Positions 26,201-38,403 of a stretch of 64,000 nucleotides of DNA are shown here, one piece after another (position 1 is the stretch's first letter; each line of letters starts with the position of its first letter). The stretch is from assembly GCA_005765155.1 (NCBI GenBank), contig VCCP01000002.1:2852001-2916000 (forward strand), read 5' to 3'. The translations under genes were made by a program, and so were the position numbers. The notes below the pieces were generated by a model that saw only the letters and a program-made list of their open reading frames with translations, was not told where the DNA came from and made no database searches. The stretch is from Zelopaecilomyces penicillatus. Lineage: Eukaryota; Ascomycota; Sordariomycetes; Hypocreales; Pseudodiploosporaceae.

Positions 26201-27969
26201 CACAGCCTGTAACACAATTGCCACAGCCTACTAAACAGCCTGAACAGCTGTCAGAAGACTCTGAACCTATACAGCTAGATCTTGCCTACCCTATAGATAT
26301 CTGCTATAAGCTAAAGGCAAAATTCACTGCTAAGACTTCTTTAGAACCTGCTGGCTGGAAACAAGCCTTAGAAGACCCTGCTAAAAACCAATGGATTAGT
26401 GCTATTTATAGCGAATTCCATCAGATTTTACAAGCTAAAGTCATGTATTTTATCCCTTTTTCAGAGGTTCCAAAAAACCAAAAAATCCTAAAAAATAGGC
26501 TTATTCTTAAGCTTAAAAAGGATTTATAAAATCAGCCCTTAAAATATAAGGCTAGGCTTATTATAAAGGGTTTTATATAAATTAAAGGAAAAGACTACTT
26601 TAAAACATTTGCAGCTACTAGTATTCCCTCTACTTGGCGGATTTTACTAGCTTTAGCAGCCTCTTATAACTAGGAAATCGAATAAATCGATTTTATAGGG
26701 GCTTTTTTAAACAGCCAGTTATCTAAGGATATTTTTATAGAATTTCCAGAAGGTCTCTCTTCTTTTATAAAGACCCAGACCCCTGGAAACCAGCCTTTAA
26801 CAGCCTTATTAGCTAAGCTAGGCTATAACCCTGCTATAAAACAGGTTATCCTGCTAAAAAAGGCCCTATACAGGTTAAAGCAAGGCCCCCATAAATGGCA
26901 ACAGCAGCTAATTAAGCTGCTAGCTACCCTAGGGTTCCAACCCTTAGTCTCTGACCCAGCTGTCTTTATCAACGCCCAGACTAATACCTTTATTATCACC
27001 TACATTAATGACTGCCTTATTATAGGACCTGACCTACCCTACATTAACAGGCTAAAACGCCTATTAAATAAGGTTTTTGCTATAGAAGATAGAGGCTCTA
27101 TAGCCTTTTTCTTAGGGGTCCAAATCAGCCATAACCGGGCTAAAAAGGAGCTATGGTTACACCAGTCTCAGTATATTGATGAGGCTCTTCAGCGCTTTCA
27201 GCTATAAGATGTAACCCCTACAGCTATCCCCCTACAGCCCAGAGCACTAAAAGAACCCCTAAAAAGGGGTCTTACCCCTGCCGAACAACAGACCTATCAG
27301 CAGATTATAGGGACTTTAATATATCTTATGCTGCTTTCCAGGCCTGATATAGCCTTTCCAATACAGTGGCTTTCTCAATATATACAACAGGGCTATATCA
27401 ACCACTATAACACAGCTAGGAACCTTCTAAAGTACCTAAAAGGCTCTAAAGAACTAGCTATCTTATATAAGGCCTCAGGCCTTATACAGGCTAGACAGCC
27501 AGCTCTTCAGCTGCTAGGCTATTCAGACAGTGATTTTGCAGGCTATAAAACCACTAACAAATCCACCTATGGGTACCTCTTTAAGCTAGCTAGCAGGCCT
27601 ATCTACTAGAAGGCTAAAAGACAGACCACTATAGCCCTCTCAACTATAGAAGCTGAATCAGATGCTTTAGTAGAGGCTATAAAAGAGCTAAAATAGCTCT
27701 CTGGGCTCTTTACAGAGCTAAAAATCCCCCTTCAGCAGCCTATAGACCTATATTATGATAATACAGCCTCTATAAGCAATACTAAGAACCCTGATCAGTA
27801 TACCCGAACTAAGCATACCCTGCTAAAATTCCACTATATTAGGCAGGAAGCAGCTAGCAAGCTATTTAAGATAAATTATCTTATAACTAAGGCTATACCT
27901 GCTAATAGGCTAACTAAGGCTTTAACAGGCCTTATTTTTCAAGGCTTTTTAAGCCTTTTAAACCTGTAA
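23245..27969 (+). pseudogene. Copia gag-pol polyprotein, inactivated by stops
   Basis: One frame of 1,574 codons from ATA (likely former ATG) at 23245 to TAA at 27967. Gag part about 23245-24250, without an evident zinc knuckle. Protease near 24385-24620: LLYNTGS at the active site where D(T/S)G is required (Asp to Asn, AAT at 24400). Integrase about 25060-25830: HFNSRKEI (first Asp of HxDxGxE changed to Asn) and SPYIHKQNSLLEHS. RT about 26290-27250: KARLIIKGF, IDFIGAFLN, KKALYRLKQGPHKW, and YIND in place of YVDD. RNase H about 27480-27960: GYSDSDFAGYKTT, ALSTIEAESDAL, YYDNTASISN. Many in-frame TAG/TAA sit where Trp (TGG) is expected; Gln codons CAA/CAG are intact. There is no frameshift: damage is by point mutation only. 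Confidence 0.93.
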
Positions 27970-28011
27970 AAACCCCTTATAAAGAGCTAGCTATATACTA
28001 TATAGCTTGCT

Positions 28012-28019
28012 AAAGGGAG
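28012..28019 (+). other. Copia polypurine tract
   Basis: AAAGGGAG immediately before the 3' LTR, the expected primer for plus-strand synthesis. Confidence 0.75.
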
Positions 28020-28437
28020 TGTTAAAATAAAATGGGTTTTTTCTATATATAGCAGTCTAACCTGCTATAGTCTAGCAGCTTAATCTGCTATAGCCTAGCA
28101 GCTAGACCTATATAGCTTAATAAGCTAAGCTTATAAAGCCCTTATAGCTTAACCTATAAAGGGATAGACTAGTGCTTACTTTCTGTTTTAGTATTTGGAA
28201 TATCTAATAATTCCAAATAGTTACTTGGAATATCTTAAAATAATTCCAAATTATCTTAGAATTAGATAGATATAAAAGATAGAAGGATTCCTAGTTATAT
28301 CCTTCTTCTTTTCTATATTAGCAATTCAATCACTTCTTTCTTCTTTTCTATAGACTTCACTCTGAATAACTATTCACTGCCTTTCTTCCACTGCTATCAC
28401 TACTAGCTTTAGTTATAACTTTATACTACAAATTGCA
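28020..28437 (+). repeat. 3' LTR of copia element
   Basis: 418 bp, TGTTAAAATAAAATGGG to CTACAAATTGCA, with intact TG...CA ends, followed by the ATAAT duplication. Confidence 0.93.
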
Positions 28438-28442
28438 ATAAT

Positions 28443-31400
28443 AATATTAATTAAATAAAGCCTTTTATTCTTTTTCTTAATAAAGAAATATTAATTCCTA
28501 TAGAAGGTATAAGACTCTTCTAATATATAATTCTTAAAGTATACCTTTAATAACTCTATAGCTTTTATTTTTAATCCTTATAAAATAGGAATAGAATATA
28601 TCTACTAGATTAAATAAAGAATTACTTTAATAACTTAAAGAGATATAATTAATAGATTAAGTATTCTATTTTCTTTAAATTATTAAGATAAAGCCTATTC
28701 TCTATTATAAAGAACCTTTAGAAACATATTAATCTTTTATTAAATTAATATATTCTTAGTTTAAGAAAGGATTTCCTTAAGATATTCTTTATAGAATTAG
28801 GATCTCTTAGGTATATTAAAGAACTTTAAGATAATATATTTAATAAAGGGTATATCTAGATTAATTCTTCCTTTTATTTCTTTTTATTTCTTCTTTTTCT
28901 AAAATAAATTACTATTAGGTATAGATCTATCTAAAGGAATATTATTAATAGGGTTAACTTTATCAGCCTTTTTCTTATATAAGATATAGATATATATTTT
29001 AAGGGGATTATATAATTAATATATTCTCTTTCTTCTAGATTTCTTTTTTTTCTTTAAGGAGTCTAATTCAGTCTTAGCTGCTTTTAAAGCTTTAATATAT
29101 CACTTTATAGACTCTATTAGTATATTCCTAATAATTACCTTATTATTATTAGAGTTAAGCTCTATTAATATTTCTTTATTATCCTTAAAGAGTTATTCTA
29201 GATTAATTAATTCCTTATTATTAACTATACCTTTAATAATATAATTAATATTTAGTTTTCTAAGGAGTTAGATTTATTTTATTCTTAATAAATAGTATCT
29301 ATAATAGGAGTAATTACTTATACTTACCCTATTTAATACTATATATATAAATCTTTATCCTTCTAAGAATAATTAAATAATAGCTTAGCTATTTTAATAA
29401 ATAATATCCTTAGAATAAAAAGTATTATAACTCTATTTAATACTATATATAGATAAATAGATATTTAAGTGATTCTTATATAGAATTAAACTTTTATTTC
29501 CTTAATTATTTAAGTAGTTTATCTAAAGAATAATATTATTTTAATCTTAATTAAACTGTATTTAATTCTATATTTCTTAGCTAATGATTTTAAGATAATA
29601 TTACCTTTAAAGCTTAAATCAATAAATATATTTACTGCTTTCCCTTCTTAAGAATTAATCCTGACTTGGATCTTAGGTATTTATTATATATTTAATAATT
29701 AATAACTATCTAAGTATATTTAAATAACCTTATAAAGTATCTTATTAAAAGAGAACCTTATATTATTATAAAGATTATCTTTAATTAATTCTAAAATATA
29801 GAAATAATATAGGCCTAATAGATCTATATTATCTTAACCTTAATCAGATAATATTATTTAATACTAGCTATAATTAAGAGGGGCTTTTTCTTATATTATA
29901 ATTATAATTATAATACTAGTATATAATTATTTAATTAGCTTATTAAAGAAGGCTTTATTATACCTTATCTATAGATAAACTTAAATTATTTCTATTATAT
30001 TCTTTAGCTTTATTAAAGATATAGGATTATTTAATCTATTCCTAGGGATATAAAGGACTTTTATTATATCTTTAGCTTAATCTAATAGATCCTAATCTAT
30101 AATTATCCTAAGCTCTAAATTAAGATTAATTAATATATAAAATAATATAATAATTATCTTTATAAATAAGATCTTCTTTAATTTTAATTAATAATAAGGA
30201 AATCTTATACTTTAATCTATTATTTATAATATATTCTTAAATATAATCACTAGATTAAAAGGTATTATCCTATCTAATATTAGGGTAGCCTTAGGAGTAG
30301 GCTTTTAATATATAATAGTTAGAGATTCAATTAACTCTTTATTATTACCTCTCTATCTCTTTCTCTTATTAATATTTATATTAATTATATATATTAATAT
30401 TATTTAATCCTTTATATCTTTATATTAAGAGAATAATATAAAAGAAATTTAAATTATATTTTTATTAAATATAATATTTAAGTATTATAACTTTATAGAT
30501 TACTACTTAAAGCCTAGGTAAAAGATATATTTTCTAAAGATTATACCTTTATATTTATTTAATATCTATTTAAAGTATTAAAGAGCTTTAACTTTAATTA
30601 AGGGGATAAAAGATATAATTATATAATTAGAGAAGTTAATAGCCTAAGCTATTATAAGCTTCTAATAATATCCTTTTATCTTAAGGAACTATTATATAAT
30701 AATAAAAGGAATTATACTTTAATCTATAATATATCCTAGATTTAATATTCTAATATATAAATTATATATATAGAATCTAAGTTTAATATTATATATTAAT
30801 TTATTATAATAAAAGGGAAAATAGCTTAATAAGTTATAATACTAATAATTATTCTTATCCTATCTTCCTTAAAGAGAGAAGATATTAAAATCCTTATTAT
30901 TATTAAGATTAAATATTATCTAATTAAATAAAAAACTTATTAAGCCTTTATACTATAGATCCTTATTAATATATATATTAATACCTATCTATATTTTAAT
31001 AATTATTTAAATAATATCTTCTTTAATAGTTATATTAATCTTAAGATTATTAATAAGCTTAATTAACTCCTCTATATCTATTAGCTTAACTTTAAAGGAT
31101 ATAATCTTAATAATAATTAAAAAGAACTTTTCTTTAAAGTAAAGATCCTATATAATTAAATTCTTTATTATAATAACTTAATTAAGTATTACTCTAATAA
31201 TAATTATATTTATCTAATTCCTAAGACTATTAGAAGTCTTATACTATTTAATAGCTAATCTAATAATTATTTAACTATTAAAATATTCTTAGAGCTGCTT
31301 ATATAATATCTTTTTAAGTTTATAAAGATCATTAATAGAATTTAATTAAATAACCTTAATAAGAAGCCTTACTAATATAATTTTATATAATATATAAGAT

Positions 31401-33020
31401 AATAATTTTAAGTCCTCTTAATTTAAATTATATTAAAAAGTATAGAATCTATATCTATTAAGCCAGTCTAGAATATCTTTAATAGACTTTAAATACTATT
31501 ATTTAAGTGCTTTTAAATAATCTTTATATAATCTTAATTACTATAAATCTCCTTTAAAGAAATAATTCTTTAATACTTCTTTAGCTTTTATCTATAAGAG
31601 ATTATAAATAAATCCCTAAATAATATCTTTATAGATATTAACTATATAATATATAAAATAATTATATTTCTCTTTATTAATTATATTATTATCTTTTATC
31701 TTAAACTTATAGCTTAAAAGATATTTAATAATATTAATCCTATTAAAGTATTTAATAAGCTTAAGATTAATAGTATATCTTTTAGATTTATTTATAATAA
31801 GGATATCCTTAAGATTATTAAAAAAAGTAATATTAATCTTAATAATACTTTATTAAAAACTCTTAATAATATTATCCCTTAATTAATTAATTAATTATAA
31901 ACTTAATCTATTAAAGAAAGGGCTATTAAAATTTATAATAGATATTATATTAGGTAAAGGAATACTTAGAATAAGAATATTAAGGATAATAATCTTAAAA
32001 ATAATAATTCTAATAATAGAGTTAAAGCTATTTAAAGATCTTATTCTTTAATATAAAGAGTATTTACTTAAATTAAAGGCTAATAGTATATTAAAAAGAT
32101 TAAATAATAATAAAAGCTTTTTATTATAAAGATATTTAAATATCTAGTTTAAGAAAGAATTATCTTAACTCTTATATAATAATATCTTATTAATTATATC
32201 CTAGTATTAATATAAAACCTTTCCTTTAGGGATAGATATTATACTTAAGTTAAGGATAATAATTTCTATATTATTATAATTAAATAATATCTTATTTCTA
32301 AAATATTAAGATTACTTCTAAATAGAAAGCTTCTTTAGTATTAAGAATAAAACCTATAAGAAAAGAAAAGAGATAAAAATATTTCCTAAGATTAACCAAA
32401 CCATTAAAATACTAATCTATAATATAAAAAAGCAAAACCAAGGATTAATATATAGCTAATACTACTTATTATTAATTAGATAATTAATATTAAAAGCTAT
32501 ATAAGCTAATTATCTATAATAATTCTTTCTATACTTATTTATATTTTAATCAAGTAAAATTAATAAATTTAGAATACTCTACCTTTTTAATCTAATATTT
32601 AATATATAAATTATCTTTTATATATATTCTAAATAAAAGCTTATCTTAGGATTAAATATTCTTCTATTTTTTCTTTTAATAGTTTAATATTCTATAATAT
32701 TAGATTCTAATAGAAAAGAAATTAATAATACCTTATTATTTAGCTAGGATAATATATAATATCCTTACTTTATAGACTTTAGATCTTTTAATAAATAAGC
32801 TTAGCTTTTTTACTTTTAGATTTCTAAGCTATTATTCTTAAAGGTATCTTCTAATTATATTAATTAAAAGGTCTTATAAAGGTACCTATAATAATTCTTC
32901 TTAAACTAATCCTTATAATAGCTTAAAAGTATTCTTAAATATATTATATTATTAATCTAGTATTAATTAATCCTTTTAATAGTAAAGCAAATAAGATATC
33001 CTTTTATCTTAATTATTAAT
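28443..33020 (-). pseudogene. Gypsy A 5' half: RT start, protease/gag region (mostly unreadable)
   Basis: Next to the copia element the - strand reads ELLKVYFKNYILEESYTFYR.. and FIKKKNKRLYLI, the usual gypsy RT entry (..YRNPWFLVKKKNGKYRLIN). Upstream, toward 33020, the gag and protease should lie, but stops and A/T conversion leave nothing I can name. No other gene is visible. Confidence 0.6.
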
Positions 33021-33416
33021 TTTAATAGAGGGAAAACAATATATATAATAATATTAATACTATTTATAGAACTATAGGATGATTTTAGAGTAATTATATA
33101 ATTAATATAGTCTATAAGGATTAAATAGATAAGAAAAGCTATAAAGCAGTGATATAATAAATTAAACTTAAGGGATTAATCGATTATCCTATAACTAATT
33201 AGATAAAGAAGATAGCCTTTTAATAATTAATCTTTTGAATATATTGGAAAATTCTTAGATAGAAGGGGGGAAAAAAACTTAAATTCAATGATATCTGCCT
33301 ATTTAAATAGCCTGGGTATAGCCTATCTACTTATATAGTTCAATCCCTTTAAGTATAGCTTATATAGCTATAGCTTAGTTAACTAGTAAGGGGATATGTT
33401 CAACCCAGCCATTAAA
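33021..33416 (-). repeat. 5' LTR of gypsy A
   Basis: 396 bp, same orientation as 13965-14360; + strand end CAACCCAGCCATTAAA is well preserved, followed by the outer CTAG. Confidence 0.8.
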
Positions 33417-33594
33417 CTAGGTATACCTTATTTATTTATATAGATTAGCCCTTTAAGACTATAACTAATATAGTTATCCCTTAATTATCTTTAATAAAGA
33501 GAGATATATTTAATTTATTTATTAATATATAAAGAAAGAAAAGAAAGATATATTTATAAATCTTAAGAATAAATTATTTAAAAAAGAGATATTA

Positions 33595-34059
33595 TATTAT
33601 AATCTAATAGCTAAGATTATATAATAGGCTTTGATTATATAATTATATAATATTATTAAATATATATTAAAAATCTAGGATTATATAAAATTAAATTATA
33701 ATTTTAAAGATAATTCTAGGTTTAGAATTACTTTTAAAAATATAATTTAATAAATAAATATATAATTTTAAGTATAATTTAATAATAAAGATTATAATTT
33801 AAATTATAATTTATAATATATATATATATATATCTTTAATTTTTAATTTTTAAATTTAATTAATTATTATTATATAATATATATTTAAGATTATTATATT
33901 ATTAATTATTAATTATTATATTAATATTTAAATCTTAATTATAATATTTTATATTTATTATTAATATAAAAAATTATATTATTTAAAATACTTTAATTTA
34001 TTTATTAATATAAATCTTTTTTATTAGATTTATCTTTTAAGAATTTATTAAATATTATA
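33595..34059 (+). repeat. 3' LTR of gypsy B1
   Basis: 465 bp matching 8410-8862 and both B2 LTRs; more heavily mutated than the 5' copy. The 178 bp to its left also match B2 internal DNA, which fixes the orientation. Confidence 0.75.
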
Positions 34060-37000
34060 CTTTTAATTAATTATAAAGTCTTTAAAATATTATAAAATTT
34101 ATAATATAAGCGTTATATTAAATAATATTAATCTTACTTTTATAATTTATATTTTATCTTAATATTTTTTTATAATCTAGAATTAAAAATATAATATTAA
34201 AAGATTATATTACTTTTGTAATTATTTAAATTATTCTTCTTTAATTATAAATATTTATTTTAAATTTAAAAAGTCTTTTTCTTAATTAAAATTAATAACA
34301 AATATAAAACAAAATATTTTTATATTTATTAAATAATTACTTTTATTTTAAAAGATACTTACTGTTTTTTAAATTAAATATTTTTAAATCTTAATTAATA
34401 AAAAAATTAAAGCTTTAATAATATATATTTTAATTATAATATAATAATAATTTTATTATAAAAAATAAATTAAAGCTATTATAAATAATCTTTAATAATA
34501 ATATAATCTTTTTATTAATAATTTATTAAAGATATAATATTTAAATAATTAAATAAATATTTAAAGATTTTAAAAATATATATTAAAGCTATTAAAGAAT
34601 TATATAAATTTTTTAAAGTTTTTATAATTAAAAATCTTAAAGTTTTCTTTTAAAAATTTATAAAGATTATTAAAACCTATTAAATTAATATTTTCAAGAT
34701 ATAAAATAAATATAAATATAAAATTTAAATTATTTATATTTATATAAAATAGATTAAATATATTAAAATTCTTAATTTTAATAATATAAAATCTTTAATT
34801 TTTATTAATATAATTAATATTATTAAAGATTTTATTTTATTTTATTTTTAAAATATATAATTAATATTATTAAAGATTTTATTTTATTTTATTTTTAAAA
34901 TATATCTTATAAAAAGCTAATTAATTATTAAAGCTAATAAAGATATATATTATAATAAATTTAATATAGATTTTAATAATAATAAGATTATATTTTTAAA
35001 TTTTATTATTTTAATTATTAACTTTAAAAGAAATTATTTATAAAATAATATTCTAGCTTAAATCTTAAGAATTAATTTAATTATAATAAATAATCTAAGC
35101 TATATAAGATTATAATTAATATAATAAAAATATTATAAATTAATTAAATAAATATAAAGAAAATCTTTAGATTATTAATTATTAATAGCTTTATAAAATA
35201 TATAAAGCTAAAGTTTATTAAATATTATATTAAATTTAATATTATTCTTTTTTTTTATATATCTTATATATATTCTTTAGCTTTTTTATATTAATATTTT
35301 TTAATTATTAAAAAATATATATTAAAAAACTTTATAAAAAGGGTTTTTTTAAAAAAAATCTTATTCTTTTATATTTTAATTTTATTATAGTATTTTAATA
35401 TATTTCTAATAAAGGGTTTATTATTTATAATATTATAAATAAATTTAAAAAGATTAAAATTTTCTTTTTAATTAATAAGCCTATTATTAAATACCTTTTT
35501 AATAAATAATATTAAAAATAATAAATAATTATTCTAGTTTATTTATTTTTATTATAAAAAATGCTTATTTTTAATATATTATAAATATTATTTAATATAT
35601 TTATAAATAATATATTAATCATTAAATTTATTAAAATATAAGAGATTTAATTAAATAACTTTTATAATAATTAAAGCTATTACTTTTAAATTATATATTA
35701 ATAATTTTATTATTAATTAAATAAGATATATTAAAAAGCTTATAAATATTAAAAAAAGAGATAAAACTATTAAATTAATAAATTATTTTATTATTAATAT
35801 TAATCTTATTATTAATTATTAATAAATATAAATAACCTTAAAGAAAAATATAAAGAAAAATAAAAAGATTAGATTTAAATTATATATTAAGCTTTTAATT
35901 AATATATATAATAATTAAAGAAATAATAAAGAAATTTAAAGATATAATTTATAAATAATATTTTGAAAAATCTATCTTTTAAAAATAACTTAAATTTATT
36001 AAAAAAGATTGAAAATATCTTTTTATTAAAATATAAAATAAAAAACTATTTAAACTTTTTTAATAAAAAGGAATTAATTTTTTTATTAATATAATATATA
36101 TTTTAATAATTTAAATAATAATTAATTAAATATTTAAAGCTTTATATTTTTTTAAATCTTTTTTAAAAGTATTTTTTAATTAATAAAATAATAATTTTAT
36201 TAACTTTAATATAAAGCCATTTAAATATAATAATAATAAGAATATAGATTTATTTAAAGCTATATAATAAATAATATAATAATTTAATTCTTAAGAATAT
36301 AAATATAATATATATTTAATATTATTATCTTTAAATTTAAATCTAAACTAGTATATTAATTAATATTATAATTAATAGCTTAAATTAAAGCTTTATATTC
36401 TAGATTATAAAAGAATATAATATATTATAAAGGATTAGTAAATTATATAAATAAAAGCTATAAAAAGAAGTAAAAATTAAATATATTATATAGCCTTATC
36501 TATAGCTTTATATAAGCCTTTTTATTATATATATATATATAGCTTAAATATTATATTATTAGCTTAAAATATAATAATATTTAAACCTAATATTATAAAT
36601 ATAAAAATGATATAATAATTAATAATAAAAGATATCTTATATATTAATATATTAAATTTTATAGTATTTTAAAGATTTTATAATTAATTAAAAGATATAT
36701 CTTTTAATTAATTTAAAAATCCTTAAAATATCTAAATATTTAAGATAATTCTCTTATATTAAAATTAATTAATATTTATTATAATTTATATATTTAATAA
36801 ATCTGAAAGGATTATTCTATATTAATTTTAATAAAAATCTATATTTTTATTTTTAAATCTATATGAATTATTTTTATTAATTATAAATATTTCTTTTATA
36901 TTAAAAAGCCTTTTATTTTATATTAAATTAGTTTTAAATTTAATATAGATTATTTTATAATTAATTAAATAATATATTTTATTTTAAGAAATAATGTCTT

Positions 37001-37870
37001 TTTAATATATAAGCTAATTATAAACCCTTAATAATAAAGAAAATAATATCTTTATTATTTTTATTTATTAATTATAATTTAATAGCCTTTTATTATAAAG
37101 CTTTATATTATAAATATTATAAATAATCTTTAAAGATAATAAAATCTTAAAATCTAAAATATCTTAAAAAATTAATATATAAGTTAAATAAAAGATTGGT
37201 TAAGCTTAAAAATATAATATATAAAAGCTATATAAAAATCCTATAAATATTTTAAAAGCTTTTATCTTTATAATCTTAAATTTTTTTTTTTAAGTATTTT
37301 AAAGAGATTATTTTAAAGTATTAAATTAATATTTTTAAAATATAAAATAAAAATAAAAATAAATTTAAAATCTAATTTAATTATCTCTATAAATATATTT
37401 AAATTATAATTATATAATTAATATATATATAATAATCTAAGATTTTAAATAAAAATAATAAATAATATAATAATATTTATTAATATAATAAATATTATAA
37501 ATTAATATATTCTTTTTTAATTTAATTTTAAAACTTTTAAAATAAAAGATTAAATAAAGATTAATATTATATTAAACTATATATATAATTAAGCTTTTTT
37601 AAATATAAGCTTATATCAAATTATATTTAATTATATTATATTTATATAAATAAAGCTATATTTAAGCTATTCTTATATAATAAAAAGTTTTTTTAAATAC
37701 AAATTAAGATTTTAATTATATTTTATATATTTCTTTAAATTTATAATAAATCTTTATATATTTATAAAATTTAAATATAAAATATTTTACATTATTATAA
37801 ATAGAATTTATTATTATTTATAATAACTATTTATTTATAATTATTATATTTTATAATAAAATATATCTAA
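34060..37870. other. AT-rich RIP desert, unresolved
   Basis: 3.8 kb of nearly pure A+T between B1 and the second gene island. No family could be recognised in six-frame reading through stops. It contains a perfect 47-bp tandem duplication (34810-34903). GC rises sharply after about 37,885. Confidence 0.5.
34810..34903. repeat. Perfect 47-bp tandem duplication
   Basis: 34810-34856 and 34857-34903 are identical and head to tail, beginning ATAATTAATATTATTAAAGA. Identity in otherwise degraded DNA suggests a recent duplication or an assembly effect. Confidence 0.85.
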
Positions 37871-38403
37871 CTTAAAATAAATACTTTTTAGACCCAAGGC
37901 TAGGATTATAATGTAATATTATACCTCATATATTTTATGTTTTCCTGAAGTTATACTAGAGCAATAACTTTATATTCGAGTGGTAACTGCGCACGCATGT
38001 GTATATTCGCCTCTGGGACGGGAACCTTCCCTTGCAGGACGCTGTCCACCCGTCTGTATGATAACTCTAACAAATCATATACCCTTACACTCTCTTCTGT
38101 AAACCAACATCGGAGAGGAACCATGCTGTACAAACCCAGACGCCTCGGCTTCATCCAGCCGTGTGTGAGCCTTCCTTTCCCATGCTGATCTTTTCTCAAT
38201 GACCGAATTTGCTACTTATCGGGCCGGGCAAGACATAAGAATAGAACACTGAAAACAAGAGCCAGTCAAATCCCGCGGCTCCGAAAAGACATGATGATAT
38301 ACTAACAAAAATCGGCCACATTCGACACACCGATATAATCCTGCCATCTATACTCCGGGGCTTCGCATGTTCTTATCAAATTTGGCATTAATTCCTCAGT
38401 GCA
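37871..38403. other. 3' flank of the WOPR gene to island edge
   Basis: About 530 bp of mostly normal-GC DNA. It holds the 3' untranslated region and terminator of the WOPR gene (transcribed leftward). Short open frames on both strands at 37951-38199 look like chance ORFs with no family features. Confidence 0.45.

Larger units (their letters stand above)
22226..28437 (+). mobile_element. Ty1/copia retrotransposon inserted in gypsy A RT
   Basis: Complete 6,212-bp element with two 418-bp LTRs, a single-frame gag-pol pseudogene in copia order (gag, protease, integrase, RT, RNase H), a purine-rich tract AAAGGGAG directly before the 3' LTR, and a perfect 5-bp target duplication ATAAT (22221-22225 and 28438-28442). 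It is much richer in GC than the host element. Its internal mutations are almost all G-to-A on the coding strand, while CA dinucleotides on that strand are preserved. No longer able to move by itself. Confidence 0.95.
13965..33416 (-). mobile_element. Ty3/gypsy retrotransposon A inserted in B1
   Basis: Two 396-bp LTRs in the same orientation at 13965-14360 and 33021-33416 are flanked outside by the same 4-mer CTAG (13961-13964 and 33417-33420); neither LTR alone has matching flanks. Gypsy Pol reads on the - strand: RT start at about 28443-28700, RT continuing at 21258-22225 on the other side of the copia insertion, RNase H tail at about 20600-20860, integrase core at about 19880-20400, integrase C terminus at about 19270-19560. 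After removal of the copia element and the solo LTR, A is about 12.8 kb. That is long because 4.9 kb lie between the end of pol and the 3' LTR. All domains are stop-ridden. Confidence 0.85.
8410..34059 (+). mobile_element. Ty3/gypsy retrotransposon B1, split by nested gypsy A
   Basis: Outer shell of the nest. Two LTRs in the same orientation, 8410-8862 and 33595-34059, both match the B2 LTRs at 45064-45519 and 52064-52519. The flanking 5-mers CTCTT (8405-8409) and CTTTT (34060-34064) fit one target duplication with a single C-to-T change. Internal DNA is 8863-13964 plus 33417-33594. The base run just after the 5' LTR (TATTAATAACTTTTATTTAA) matches the equivalent site in B2, and the 178 bp before the 3' LTR match B2 before its 3' LTR. 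The + strand encodes RNase H and integrase remnants. B1 is about 1.2 kb shorter inside than B2; the RT region seems to be replaced by other sequence near 10.4-11.2 kb. Heavily mutated on both strands. Confidence 0.8.

Noticed and set aside
26218..27609. Two separate small genes at 26218-26529 and 27328-27609
   Set aside because: Both are in the same frame as the copia gag-pol pseudogene and are pieces between mutation-made stops.
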